Assembly: GCA_035283185.1 (NCBI GenBank)
Contig: DATEUJ010000068.1
Coordinates: forward strand, 62,001-126,000
Source of the DNA: DASSFZ01 sp035283185
GTDB taxonomy: Bacteria > Chloroflexota > Anaerolineae > Fen-1058
Length of the DNA stretch: 64,000 nt
Reading direction: 5' to 3'
In this document: piece after piece, positions 33,134 to 42,627 of the stretch
Layout: the number at the start of each line of letters is the position of its first letter
Position numbering within the stretch: position 1 is the first letter of the stretch
Position numbers and translations under genes: made by a program
The notes under the pieces: model-generated
What the model was told of the DNA's origin: nothing
Databases searched by the model: none
What the model saw: the letters and a program-made list of their open reading frames with translations, nothing else

Positions 33134-35506
33134 ATGACTCCACCCGTCTCGTCTTCGCGGGAGCGCCTGCGCTCAATCACCGAGCTGATCGCGCTGGCTG
33201 CGCTGACGCTGGTGTCTGCGCTCCTGTCGCGCGCCGTCGTCAACGACGATCCGTACATCACCTATCGCTACGCACGCAACCTGGCGAGCGGGGCGGGTTT
33301 CGTGTACAACCCTGGCGAGCCGGTCCTCAGCACGACCGCCCCCCTCTACGCGATGATCCTCGCGGCGGCGGCCAGACTCGGCGTCGAGCCGCCGCACGCG
33401 TCCCTCGCCCTCGGTGCACTGGCTGCATTTGCGAGCGGCGCCCTGCTGCTGCGGTACGGCACCGGCGCGGCGCGCAGCGCGGCCTTCCTGCTAGCCACAT
33501 CGCCGCTGATGTGGTTGGCAACCGGCATGGAGAGCAACCTTTACCTCGCGCTGGCGCTCGGCGCCTTCGCGGCAGCGGCCGGCGAGCACTGGGGCATCGC
33601 CGGGCTGCTGGCCGGATGCGCCACGCTCGTGCGCGGCGACGGGCTGCTGGTCGTCGGGTTGATCAGCCTGGCCGAGGCGATCCAGCGGCGACGCATCCCC
33701 TGGCGCAGCGGGCTGGCCGCTTCCACACTGATCCTGCCCTTTGCAATCGCCGCGACGATCGTTTATGGCAGCCCCGTTCCGGCGACGCTACGCGCCAAGG
33801 TCCAGCAGGCCAGTCTCGGCATCACCGGCTTCTTTCCGGGCGCGCGCTTCGCGGACGGCGTAGTCCGCCTCGCGGCAGCCTATTTCGAACACACGTGGCT
33901 GTATCTCATCACGCTACCGCTCATGATCGTGGGCCTGATCCGGCTGCGCCACGAGCGCCGGGCGTGGTTGATCGTCGCCTGGGGCGCGCTTCAGGCGATG
34001 GGCTACATGGCGCTCGGCGTCGCGCCGTACCGCTGGTACTATATCCCGCTCCTTCCGGCTGTGTATCTGTTGATCGGCCTCGGCATCTCTGCGATCTCAT
34101 CGCGCGGCGGGAAAGCGATCGGAATAGGCCTGGCGATCATCGTGCTGGCGGCGCAGGCGCGGTCGCTGTGGGAAATCCAGCGATCGGCCGATCCGGACGT
34201 GTCCCGATCCGACCTGGTCGGCATCGACGCGCTGCCCGAGACGAGCGGTCCGCTCTACCGGCAAGCAGGTACCTGGCTACGCGAGAATACCCCGCCGCAG
34301 GCCTCAGTCGGCGTCATGGAGGTCGGCGTGATCGGTTACACCGCCGAGCGCCGCATGATCGACTACCTCGGCCTGCTGCAGCCCGAGGTGACCGACGCGC
34401 TGGGCCGGCGCGACATCTATTGGTCGATACCCCACACGCAGCCCGATTACCTGGTGCTGACCGCCGTGAATCCGCTATACGTCTACGACCTGCTCGCCGA
34501 CGCGTGGTTCAGGGCAGCCTACACGCCGGTGGCGCAATTGGAGGACGCGCGCTTCTGGGGCAGCCCGATCACAATCTATCAGCGCCGCGTACTCGCTACC
34601 TCGCTCACATTCAAGGCGCTGGAGCAGGCCGCCGGCTCGATGCGGTTGACGGGTTATGCGGCCGAGCCTGTCCCGCTCCAGGCTGGTATGCCGATTCGCA
34701 TCCGACTCGACTGGGCGAAGCCGGACGCGCCAAACGCACGCGTGTCGGTCAGCCTGATCGGCCCGCAGGCGACTGTCATCGCCACCGATAGTCGCATGTA
34801 CGACACGCACACGTGGCCCGACACGGGCGGAAGCGTATATCACACGCTGGTCGCCGGGCCGGATGTGCCCGCAGGCATCTACCGGGCGCACATTGCCGTT
34901 GAGACACTTGCCGAATCAGGGGAGACGACGATCGGTGTGTGGAAGTCGCCGCTCGGAGAGTTCGATCTGCCGGCTACCATGACCAGTCGAGCGGACCGCT
35001 TCGGCGACATCATCGAGCTGATCGGTCATATCGCCGAACCTTCTAGGCCACGTCCGGGCGACGAGATCGGCCTGACGCTGTACTGGCGAGCTTATCGGCC
35101 GATCGACACCGACTACACGGTATTCGTCCACCTTGAAGACGGCGACGGCCGGCTCGTCCTGGCCGCCGATGGCCCACCGCGCGGGGGCGACTACCCGACC
35201 TCGATCTGGTCGCCGGGTGAGGTGATCGACGATCCGCACGCGATCCGGCTGCCCGCCGACCTGCTGCCCGGGACCTACCACGTGCTGATCGGGCTTTACC
35301 GGCTGGAAACGGGGGAGCGCCTGCCCGTCAATGAGTCAGACCAGATCAAGCTGGAGACCATCACAATTCGCGGGCCTTCTCAGCCTCGTGTTTTCGCCGC
35401 AGTTCAACTGCCGTCGGAACAGCCATCCGTGCAATCCGTGGGAATCCGTATGTGCTGGACTGCGGCGACGGCAGTGCAACTGCCGTCGGAACAGCGCACC
35501 ACTTGA
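33134..35506 (+). CDS. Polytopic glycosyltransferase-39-like membrane protein with C-terminal beta domains
   Basis: A 790-residue protein. Residues 15-370 hold about ten membrane helices with early acidic motif NDDPYITYRYARNLASGAGF, typical of GT-C (ArnT/PMT-like) enzymes that use lipid-linked sugars. Residues 370-760 are soluble, with two beta-sandwich-like stretches (GMPIRIRLDWAKPD; GDEIGLTLYWRAYRPIDTDY). The last 40 or so residues are encoded by intergenic repeat DNA: AVQLPSEQ appears twice, from GGCAGTGCAACTGCCGTCGG-type hairpins, so the original stop was probably lost. The acceptor is unknown. The next gene is an exported glycosidase-like protein. Confidence 0.8.
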   Translation: MTPPVSSSRERLRSITELIALAALTLVSALLSRAVVNDDPYITYRYARNLASGAGFVYNPGEPVLSTTAPLYAMILAAAARLGVEPPHASLALGALAAFASGALLLRYGTGAARSAAFLLATSPLMWLATGMESNLYLALALGAFAAAAGEHWGIAGLLAGCATLVRGDGLLVVGLISLAEAIQRRRIPWRSGLAASTLILPFAIAATIVYGSPVPATLRAKVQQASLGITGFFPGARFADGVVRLAAAYFEHTWLYLITLPLMIVGLIRLRHERRAWLIVAWGALQAMGYMALGVAPYRWYYIPLLPAVYLLIGLGISAISSRGGKAIGIGLAIIVLAAQARSLWEIQRSADPDVSRSDLVGIDALPETSGPLYRQAGTWLRENTPPQASVGVMEVGVIGYTAERRMIDYLGLLQPEVTDALGRRDIYWSIPHTQPDYLVLTAVNPLYVYDLLADAWFRAAYTPVAQLEDARFWGSPITIYQRRVLATSLTFKALEQAAGSMRLTGYAAEPVPLQAGMPIRIRLDWAKPDAPNARVSVSLIGPQATVIATDSRMYDTHTWPDTGGSVYHTLVAGPDVPAGIYRAHIAVETLAESGETTIGVWKSPLGEFDLPATMTSRADRFGDIIELIGHIAEPSRPRPGDEIGLTLYWRAYRPIDTDYTVFVHLEDGDGRLVLAADGPPRGGDYPTSIWSPGEVIDDPHAIRLPADLLPGTYHVLIGLYRLETGERLPVNESDQIKLETITIRGPSQPRVFAAVQLPSEQPSVQSVGIRMCWTAATAVQLPSEQRTT
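35397..35488. repeat. Hairpin repeats forming the 3' end of the glycosyltransferase gene
   Basis: Two copies of GCAGTxCAACTGCCGTCGGAACAG (35401 and 35471) flank a CCGTGGGAATCCGTATGTG segment related to sequence at 38990. The second copy makes a perfect 10-bp stem CGACGGCAGT-GCA-ACTGCCGTCG (35466-35488). A relative is at 22716. Confidence 0.75.
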
Positions 35507-35617
35507 AATTCCGACACTGCTCGAAAAGTCGCCCGAAGATGGTAACTCAGCCGTCACGAGGTCGTAACTGCCCGCCGCCGCGCGATGGTGTACCATAGGA
35601 CAGGAGGGATTGACCGC

Positions 35618-37645
35618 ATGCATCGGGCGTATTTCCGCACCGTGGCCGTATTCGGTCTTGCGGCTTTCGCGTCGGCGATGCTGCTCGCCATTCCCGTTGG
35701 GGCAGCCACGCCGATCGTCGACCAGGCGGATCGGCCTGCACGCGCAGTTATCGCGCCGGCCCTGTCGGCTCAGCCAGGCGCCATCACCTTCACGTCGCAT
35801 GTCAGTTTCGCCGCCATCCTGACGCGCACGATTTACGTCAGTAACTCAAGCTCGACAGATCCAATCACCTGGACTGTCGCAGTCGATCCGGCAGGTGTGT
35901 TGCAACCGGTCGTCGCGCCGCTCAGCGGCGTCGACGCAGCGACGCTGAGCGTGCAGATCGACACATCGCCGTTTACCGTCACAGGCACGTATACCGGGTC
36001 GATCATTATTTCGGCTCAGCCGAGCAGCACGCCTGGCAGTCCGATCACGATCAGCATCAGCCTGATCATCACCGATCAACTCAAGCTCGTTTACCTACCG
36101 CTTTTGGCCAGAGACCACCGTGCCGCTCTGCCCCCTCCCATCGTCACGACGACACAGTTCGGGTTCGACTTCATTTCGTCGGCCGAGGCGCGCGCCGCCG
36201 AGATTCGCTATCAGCGCGCGGCCGAAGCCGGCGCGACGGTCAACCGCTGGCCATTCTACTGGTACGCGATCGAGCAGAATCCGCTGACCCAACCCGGTGT
36301 GTTCTCGTGGGCGTGGCAAGACGAAAACACGATCAACGACATCGACCACGGCCTGACGATCGACGCCATCCTGCTCGGCACACCGCCTGACCTGTCGACA
36401 GGCGGCTTGGCGTCCCTCGGCATGCCGCAGATAGGCCCCCGCGCCAGGTTATGGCACGAAGACGCTCTAGGTGCAGCGAGCCTCTCCGGCGTCGCCAGTC
36501 CGCCGCAAGGGTTGTATCTGAGTGTCTTCACCGACGGCACCGACATCCCCGGCCCCGACAAGTCGATCAACCCGAGCAACCCCTGGGCGCGGTTCGTGTA
36601 CGCAGCCGTCGATCGCTACAGGCCGGGAGGCGTCCTGGCGCGGCAGCAGGGCTGGACGAGCGGACAAGGCATCCGCGTGTGGGAAATATGGAACGAACCC
36701 GATCTGAGCTTCTTCTTCAGCGGAACAGTGAGCGATTACGCGCGCATGCTGAAGGTGGCCTTCCTGGCCGCGCGGCATGCGGATCCGAACGCGCAAATCC
36801 TCTTCGGCGGATTGGCAAACTTCGAGAAGCCGGACTGGCTGAGGGACACGCTGAACGTGATCGTCACGTACCCCGATCGGGACGCCAACGAGTGGTTCTT
36901 CGATTCAATCGCGACGCACAACTACTCGTGGGCCTGGCGAACGTTCTACCACCTGTACCGTGCCCGTCTCGTGCTCGACTCCCTCGGCCTGACGGATAAG
37001 ACGCTTTGGCTGAACGAGACAGGCGTGTCCGTGTGCGACGATCCGCCCGGCCCGTCGTGCTCCGATCCGGTGCACAAGACGTACCGGGCCGCGCCGCAGG
37101 AGCAGGCCGCTTACATCATACAGACTGCGACATTCGCCGTGTGGCTGCGCGCCGAAGCGATGCTCGTGTTCCAGTTATACGACGACTTCGGCAACGGCTG
37201 TCCGGGCATCGACGCCTATGGTCTCGTGCGCAATGTGCCGGCTGCGCCCTGCAATCCCGGCGACGGGACGCCGCGCCCGGCGTACCACGCTTACCAGGTC
37301 GTCACGCGCTACCTGTCCGGCCTGATGCCGTACTGGCGCAGGCGTCCGACAGTCAACCAGGAGCTTGTCGCGCTGCAAAACCAGGAAACCGGCGAGCGGG
37401 TGATCTCGATGTGGGCGCGAGACTACGTGACGGAGACTGTCACGATCACGGCCACCGCCTCGTCAGCGGTGCTTGTCTATCCGGACGGCATCACCGAGAC
37501 GATCGCGTCTGCGGACGGTGTGTACACGCTCACACTGCCGATGGCAACCAACATGAACACGCCGACGACCGACGGTAAGGCGCCCATTGGCGGCCCGCCG
37601 CGCATCCTGATCGAGCACGACCCGGCCATCGTGACGACCCCTTAG
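35618..37645 (+). CDS. Exported glycoside-hydrolase-like (GH39/GH-A type) protein
   Basis: A 675-residue secreted protein. It opens with a signal peptide (AVFGLAAFASAMLLAIPVGA), then a beta-sandwich (about 40-150) with TSHVSFAAILTRTIYVSNSS. The catalytic-like domain has FDFISSAEARAAEIRYQRAA, GIRVWEIWNEPDLSFFF with a likely acid/base Glu, FDSIATHNYSWAW, and LWLNETGVSVCDDP with a likely nucleophile Glu. A C-terminal beta domain ends the protein. ATG 35618 has AGGAGG 10 nt upstream. It follows the GT-39-like gene and resembles the lipoprotein at 21471 in fold and motifs. Substrate unknown; action outside the membrane is expected. Confidence 0.82.
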   Translation: MHRAYFRTVAVFGLAAFASAMLLAIPVGAATPIVDQADRPARAVIAPALSAQPGAITFTSHVSFAAILTRTIYVSNSSSTDPITWTVAVDPAGVLQPVVAPLSGVDAATLSVQIDTSPFTVTGTYTGSIIISAQPSSTPGSPITISISLIITDQLKLVYLPLLARDHRAALPPPIVTTTQFGFDFISSAEARAAEIRYQRAAEAGATVNRWPFYWYAIEQNPLTQPGVFSWAWQDENTINDIDHGLTIDAILLGTPPDLSTGGLASLGMPQIGPRARLWHEDALGAASLSGVASPPQGLYLSVFTDGTDIPGPDKSINPSNPWARFVYAAVDRYRPGGVLARQQGWTSGQGIRVWEIWNEPDLSFFFSGTVSDYARMLKVAFLAARHADPNAQILFGGLANFEKPDWLRDTLNVIVTYPDRDANEWFFDSIATHNYSWAWRTFYHLYRARLVLDSLGLTDKTLWLNETGVSVCDDPPGPSCSDPVHKTYRAAPQEQAAYIIQTATFAVWLRAEAMLVFQLYDDFGNGCPGIDAYGLVRNVPAAPCNPGDGTPRPAYHAYQVVTRYLSGLMPYWRRRPTVNQELVALQNQETGERVISMWARDYVTETVTITATASSAVLVYPDGITETIASADGVYTLTLPMATNMNTPTTDGKAPIGGPPRILIEHDPAIVTTP

Positions 37646-37714
37646 ATCCGAAAACCCCGTAGCATCGGGCCTCGTGCCCGCCGCCCACGAGGGGCTAGGC
37701 TACGTTTTCGGATC
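37645..37714. terminator. Long imperfect inverted repeat after the glycosidase-like gene
   Basis: GATCCGAAAAC (37645-37655) pairs with GTTTTCGGATC (37704-37714); inside it GTAGC/GCTAC and GCCTCGTG/CACGAGG continue the stem with a CCC bulge. It begins at the last base of the stop codon, so it probably terminates transcription. Confidence 0.7.
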
Positions 37715-38004
37715 GGCTCCTTAACCCATGTTCAGTACACAATTCGTGGAGCGTGGAGCGTGAAGCGAGCATCTTCGCTCCACGCTCCACGCCTCACGCT
37801 CCACGCCTCACGTTTCACGTTTCACGCATCACGGTCTGCCCCTGTCCTTACGTCCAGTCAGTTTCTATCACAAGTCTAACAAAAACACGATATACTTCAA
37901 TCATCCTCGAAGACTTCGCCCGCAAGGCGCTGCCTGCGCGGCCGGGGCGCCGGCAGGTGAGCGGGAGTGCGGAGACGGAAGCTTCGAAAACCGAAAGGAG
38001 CCAC
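37715..38004. repeat. Intergenic region with CGTGGAGCGTGAAGCG / CACGTTTCACG-type repeats
   Basis: From about 37745 to 37833 the sequence is built from GAGCGTG and CTCCACG, CCTCACG, GTTTCACG units, including GAGCGTGAAGCGAGCATCTTCGCTCCACGCTC, which can fold back. Related CACGCATCACGCTTCACGTTTCACG is at 63815-63840. The remainder holds only the ribosome site of the next gene. Confidence 0.65.
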
Positions 38005-38982
38005 ATGGCTACAAGCAGTCTGCAGGAAGCGACTGCGTTCCTCGAGTCGTACTCGAATGCAGTCGCGGCGGTGGCCGGCGCGGTGTCGCCGGCTATTGTG
38101 CGTGTGGAGGCGGCGCGGCGTCATCGCGGCCACTCCCACTGGGGTCCAGGACGCGCCCGCGTCGGGCACGGCTCGGGCGTGGTCATCGACGCGGAGAAGG
38201 GTCACATCTTGACCAATTTCCACGTCACGCGCAACTCGGACAAGGTCACGGTCACGTTCGGCGATGGAAAGGAAGCCGAAGCGGACGTGCTTGGCGTCGA
38301 CGAAGTGTCCGACCTGGCGCTCGTCAAGGCGCCGACGGGCAGCCTGACGGCAGTCCCGCTCGGCGACTCGGACGCGCTGAAGGTCGGCCAGGCCGTGATC
38401 GCGCTGGGCAATCCGGACGGCGACCGCGTCGTGGCGACGGCAGGCATCGTCTCGGCGATCGGCATCGAGCTGCGCGGGCCGAGCGGCCGGGTAATGGGCG
38501 GCCTGATTCAGACCGACGCGCTGTTCAACCCGGGCATGAGCGGCGGGGCGCTGGTCAACGCGCGCGGCCAGGTGATCGGCATCAACACCGCGTCGTTCAT
38601 GGAAGCGCAGGGCATCAACCTGGCGATCGGCATCAACACGGCGACGAAGATCGCCGGCCAGTTGATTGCCGGCGGCATCAAGCGGCCGCGGCTCGGCGTC
38701 GCGGGCGAGCGCACACGAATCTACGAAGGGCTGACCAAGCATCACCAGCTTCAGGTCACGCACGGCATCGCAGTGCGCGGCGTCGAAGAAGGCAGCGGCG
38801 CGGCGGCGGCCGGCCTCCAGAAGGGCGACATCCTCGTCGGCGTCGACGACCAGCCGGTGCAGGGCGTCGACGATCTACACCGCGTGCTGGCCGCTTACAA
38901 GGTCGGAGACGAGGTGACCGTCACCGCCATCCGCGACCTCGATTTGCTCAAGCTGAAGGTCAAGCTGGGCAGCGAGGAGTAG
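38005..38982 (+). CDS. HtrA/DegP-like S1C serine protease with PDZ domain, no signal peptide
   Basis: A 325-residue trypsin-like protease with catalytic His73 (LTNFHVT), Asp103 (VSDLALVK) and Ser179 (GMSGGAL instead of GNSGGPL). A C-terminal PDZ domain follows (GIAVRGVEEGSGAAAAGLQK, GDILVGVDDQPVQG). There is no signal peptide or membrane helix, so it would stay in the cytoplasm, unlike most HtrA proteins. ATG 38005 is preceded by GGAG; the longer frame starts inside repeats. The next gene encodes a paralogue, separated by a dispersed inverted repeat. Confidence 0.9.
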   Translation: MATSSLQEATAFLESYSNAVAAVAGAVSPAIVRVEAARRHRGHSHWGPGRARVGHGSGVVIDAEKGHILTNFHVTRNSDKVTVTFGDGKEAEADVLGVDEVSDLALVKAPTGSLTAVPLGDSDALKVGQAVIALGNPDGDRVVATAGIVSAIGIELRGPSGRVMGGLIQTDALFNPGMSGGALVNARGQVIGINTASFMEAQGINLAIGINTATKIAGQLIAGGIKRPRLGVAGERTRIYEGLTKHHQLQVTHGIAVRGVEEGSGAAAAGLQKGDILVGVDDQPVQGVDDLHRVLAAYKVGDEVTVTAIRDLDLLKLKVKLGSEE

Positions 38983-39015
38983 CACACACGGATTTCCCAC
39001 GGATTACACGGATCA

Positions 39016-39068
39016 ACCACCAAGGCACCAAGACACGAAGTTTCTTGGTGTCTTGGTGTCTTCGTGGT
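39016..39068. repeat. ACCACCAAGGCACCAAG...CTTGGTGTCTTCGTGGT inverted repeat
   Basis: A dispersed inverted repeat between the two protease genes, related to 27213-27295. Its right end runs directly into AAAGGAGG, the ribosome site of the second protease. Confidence 0.85.
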
Positions 39069-39087
39069 AAAGGAGGCTTCGAACAAC

Positions 39088-40122
39088 ATGAGCGACTATG
39101 TGAAGCACTCGACGACGCCGCTGGCGACCGAATACCCTCAACCCGTCAACGGAGATCAACCCGCACAACCGCCCCGCCCCGAAAGCGACGAAGAGGTGCT
39201 CGACGCCTATTCGCGCGCCGTGATCGGCGTTGTGGATCGGGTCGGACCTGCGGTCGTGAGCATCGGCGTGAAGATGAAGAGCCGCTCGCGGCGTGAGCGC
39301 GGCGAAGGCGCAGGCTCAGGCGTGATCATCGCGCCGGACGGATACGTCTTGACGAACGACCACGTCGTCGAACGTGCCCAGGAGATCGAAGTCAGCCTGA
39401 CGGATGGCAGCACGTTGTCCGCGCAGCTCGTCGGCGCGGACGCGGCGACCGATCTGGCCGTCGTGCGCGTCGGCGGCAGCGGGCTGCCATCCGCACAACT
39501 GGGCGATTCCGATGCGCTGCGTGTAGGCCAGTTGGTCATCGCCATTGGGAATCCGCTCGGGTTCCAAAATACGGTGTCGAGCGGGGTGATCTCTGCGCTG
39601 GGTCGCTCGCTCCGCGGCCAGTCGGGCCGCCTGATCGAAAACGTGATCCAGACCGACGTGCCCCTCAATCCGGGCAACTCCGGCGGGCCACTCGTCGACA
39701 GCCGGGGACGTGTCGTCGGCGTCAATACGGCAATGATCGCGATGGCGCAGGGGCTGAGCTTCGCCGTGCCGATCAACACGGCCAAATGGGTCGTGAGCGA
39801 ACTGCTCACGCGCGGCAAAGTGCGGCGCGCCTATCTTGGACTCGCCGGGCAGACACGCCCGGTCGGCCGGCGCGTGCAGCGCTACTTCGAGCTGCCGGTG
39901 GCGACGGCCGTGGAAGTCGTCTCGGTTGAACCCAATGGTCCAGCGCATCGAGCCGGTCTGCTCGAACGCGATCTGATCGTATTGGTCAATGGCGAGAGCG
40001 TCGGGTCGGTGGACGATATTCACCGGCTGCTGGCGGGCAAGGAGGCCGGCTCGCTTGTCACGCTGACCGTGCTGCGCAGTGGGAAGCGACGGGAGATTTC
40101 GGTCATATCAAGCGAAGCGTAG
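39088..40122 (+). CDS. HtrA-like S1C serine protease with PDZ domain, paralogue of the preceding gene
   Basis: A 344-residue protease: His92 (LTNDHVV), Asp122 (ATDLAVVR), Ser198 (NPGNSGGPL), then a PDZ domain (AVEVVSVEPNGPAHRAGLLE, RDLIVLVNGESVGSVDDIHR). The N-terminal 40 residues are polar and disordered (PQPVNGDQPAQPPRPESDEE), with no signal peptide. ATG 39088 is preferred because AAAGGAGG lies about 11 nt upstream. Tandem paralogues with the same lack of export signal suggest an intracellular quality-control role; some HtrA proteins also use another export route, so location remains open. It converges with the ABC exporter gene, 13 nt apart. Confidence 0.92.
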   Translation: MSDYVKHSTTPLATEYPQPVNGDQPAQPPRPESDEEVLDAYSRAVIGVVDRVGPAVVSIGVKMKSRSRRERGEGAGSGVIIAPDGYVLTNDHVVERAQEIEVSLTDGSTLSAQLVGADAATDLAVVRVGGSGLPSAQLGDSDALRVGQLVIAIGNPLGFQNTVSSGVISALGRSLRGQSGRLIENVIQTDVPLNPGNSGGPLVDSRGRVVGVNTAMIAMAQGLSFAVPINTAKWVVSELLTRGKVRRAYLGLAGQTRPVGRRVQRYFELPVATAVEVVSVEPNGPAHRAGLLERDLIVLVNGESVGSVDDIHRLLAGKEAGSLVTLTVLRSGKRREISVISSEA

Positions 40123-40135
40123 GTTTCACCTCTGG

Positions 40136-42589
40136 CTACGCCGTCTGCAACTGAAATGCGCGCTTGTATGTCCCGCCCTGTGCCACGAGCTCCTCGTGCG
40201 TGCCCACCTCGACGATCTCGCCTCCGTCGAGGACATAGATCCGGTTCGCCCGGCGCACGGTGGCGAGCTGGTGAGCGATCATGATCGTCGTGCGCCCGCG
40301 CATCAGCCGCTCCAACGCCTGCATCACGATATTCTCCGCCTCGGCGTCGAGCCCGGCCGTCGGCTCATCCAGGATGAGGATCGGAGCATCACGGATCACG
40401 GCGCGCGCGATGGCGATGCGCTGGCGCTGGCCCCCGGATAGCATCGTGCCGCGCTCCCCCACCACCGTGTCGAATCCCTGTGGAAGCCGCCGGATGAACT
40501 CCTCACAATAGGCGATACAGGCCGCCTCCCAGATCTTCCTAAAGGCCGCTTTGGGCTGGCCGTAGGCGATATTCTCCCGGATAGTCGTCTGGAAGAGCAG
40601 CGACTCCTGAAGAACCACGCTCATTTGATCCACCACGGAATCGAGTTTGTACTCGCGAATATCGTGGCCGTCGATTAACACTGCGCCTTGCAAAGGGTCA
40701 TACAGACGCAGGATCAGGCTGGCCAGCGTGCTCTTGCCGGCGCCGGTGGGGCCAACGATCGCCACCACCTCACCCGGCTCGATCGTGAGGTCGATGTCGC
40801 GGAGCACTAACCGCTCTGGGCTGTAGGGCGGCATCCCTATGCCGTAGCCAAAAGAAACGTGGTCGAACCGGATCTGTCCCCGGAAACGGGGCGCGGGCCG
40901 GGCGCCAGGGCGCTCCTCGACGGCCGGGCGTTCGTTCAATACCTCCACGACACGCCCGGCCCGAATTGCGGCCTTGGCGACCTTCGTTGAAAGCCTGGAC
41001 AGCGAGAGCAGCGGGCTTTGAAGATCACGTATGTACTGGATGAAGACGACAAGCGTCCCCGCGCTCAGCGCCCCGACCATGACCTGATACGTGCCAAAGC
41101 TGACCAGCGCTGCCAGGCTCACGGCAGTTACGACGTTAAGTGCCCAGGAGAACCTCGCCTCGAGGCGCGCCACGCGCAGGCCTGCCTCCAGCATCTCGCC
41201 CGTCTGCTCGTTGAACCGCTGGGTCTCGAAACCTTCCCGGCCGAACGCCTTCACGACGCGGATAGACGAAATGGTCTCCTGAGCCAGCGAGGCGATATCG
41301 CCCTCCTTGTCGCGGACCTGCTGTTCTTGGGCGCGGATGCGCCTGCGATAGTACGACGTGGTCAGAACGATAAGGGGCGCCGACAAGGTCGCGATCAGGC
41401 CGAGCTTCCGGTCGATGAGGAGCATCACAATCAGAATGCCGACCACCAGCAGGAGGTTGGTGGCTCCCCCAACCAGCAGGTCATCCGTCACCAGTTCCTG
41501 CACCTTGGTCACGTCGTTCGTCACGCGCGTGATCAGGTCGCCAGTGCGCTGGCGATCGTGGAACGCGAGGGGCAGCCGTTGTATATGCGCGAACAGGGCG
41601 CTCCGCAATCCAAAAGCCACGCGCTGGGCCGTCGCCGACAGGAAGAACTCTTTGCTGTAGCTCAATAGCCCCTGCAGCACGGCAATGGCGACGATAGAGC
41701 CGGCGACAGCGGCGATGATCGTCGCCGAGTCGCCTGGCCGAGCGCCGGGCTGCCCTACCTGCAGCACGTTGTCGATCAGAAACTTGAGCGGCCACGGTTT
41801 GAGCAATCCCACGAAGCTGGTCGCGACGACGGCGAACACCGCCGGGACGAACCCTCGCCAGTAAGGTCGGACGAAGGGCAGGATAGTGCGCAGTGTCCGA
41901 AATCTCAAACCACCGCCCATCTGCGCCTCCTCTGCCGCCAGGCCCCGCTTAGGCCGATGCAGCCCGAGCGGAAGCAGCCAAAAGGCGATCAAGCGGATGA
42001 TGCTGGCCAGAGTGGCGTGGAGGTACATGTCGAGCGCGGCCGATAGCGCCAGCGCGGCGAACGCGATGATCGGGCAGACAGTGTGAATCGGCGATCGACG
42101 CAGCACGAGCCCCAGCGCCGTCACGCTCGATACGGTGAGAGAGATGATCGAGCCCATGACGCCGATCCAGACTGGCTCGCCGCCGGTTACGCGTGCGACG
42201 CTTATCGAGAAGACGCTGAACGCGGCGGCCAGCGTCATCCCAACTCCGAGGAACACACCTCCTATGCGCGGCGACCGCGACGAGACTAGAAAGCCCCACG
42301 CCAGCAAGACGATCGCAGCGAAGTCTAATCCACGAATGAGAGTCGCCGGGATCAGGCCCGGTATGGACACGGCCACGAACAGTGCGCCTTCGACGAAGCA
42401 CAGTGCGAAGAATGCGACGATCGGCTCGCGGAACGCGCGCGCGTCGCCGCGTCGCCAGCGGGTGAGGGCCCAGTGGGTGAAGGCGACGAGTGTGGCGACG
42501 GCAACCGCCGCACACAGCAGCGCGCGCTCGATAGTAGGCGTGAGATTGAGAGCGATGGCTTCAGGCATGGTGAACTGTGCGCATCTCAT
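40136..42589 (-). CDS. MsbA-like ABC exporter (fused permease-ATPase) with extra N-terminal membrane domain
   Basis: An 817-residue half-transporter. Residues 1-215 add about six membrane helices not present in MsbA. Then comes a type-I exporter membrane domain (about 235-530) with six helices, including RVTNDVTKVQELVTDDL, and the ATPase domain with Walker A GPTGAGKS, signature MLSGGQRQRIAIARA, Walker B ILILDEPTAGLD and the H-loop IMIAHQLATVRRA. It should flip or export a lipid, glycolipid or drug as a homodimer. It is last in an apparent operon after APH-type kinase, GH57 and sulfotransferase genes. The start is either 42589 or ATG 42568. Confidence 0.9.
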   Translation of the reverse strand: MRCAQFTMPEAIALNLTPTIERALLCAAVAVATLVAFTHWALTRWRRGDARAFREPIVAFFALCFVEGALFVAVSIPGLIPATLIRGLDFAAIVLLAWGFLVSSRSPRIGGVFLGVGMTLAAAFSVFSISVARVTGGEPVWIGVMGSIISLTVSSVTALGLVLRRSPIHTVCPIIAFAALALSAALDMYLHATLASIIRLIAFWLLPLGLHRPKRGLAAEEAQMGGGLRFRTLRTILPFVRPYWRGFVPAVFAVVATSFVGLLKPWPLKFLIDNVLQVGQPGARPGDSATIIAAVAGSIVAIAVLQGLLSYSKEFFLSATAQRVAFGLRSALFAHIQRLPLAFHDRQRTGDLITRVTNDVTKVQELVTDDLLVGGATNLLLVVGILIVMLLIDRKLGLIATLSAPLIVLTTSYYRRRIRAQEQQVRDKEGDIASLAQETISSIRVVKAFGREGFETQRFNEQTGEMLEAGLRVARLEARFSWALNVVTAVSLAALVSFGTYQVMVGALSAGTLVVFIQYIRDLQSPLLSLSRLSTKVAKAAIRAGRVVEVLNERPAVEERPGARPAPRFRGQIRFDHVSFGYGIGMPPYSPERLVLRDIDLTIEPGEVVAIVGPTGAGKSTLASLILRLYDPLQGAVLIDGHDIREYKLDSVVDQMSVVLQESLLFQTTIRENIAYGQPKAAFRKIWEAACIAYCEEFIRRLPQGFDTVVGERGTMLSGGQRQRIAIARAVIRDAPILILDEPTAGLDAEAENIVMQALERLMRGRTTIMIAHQLATVRRANRIYVLDGGEIVEVGTHEELVAQGGTYKRAFQLQTA

Positions 42590-42627
42590 TCCGGGCTTTT
42601 GGAGTTTGAAGTTTGGAGTTTGAAATT

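Noticed and set aside
37753..38004. N-terminal extension of the first HtrA-like gene
   Set aside because: The codons come from CTCCACG/CACGTTTCACG repeats and the good ribosome site is at 38005, so the extension is not native.
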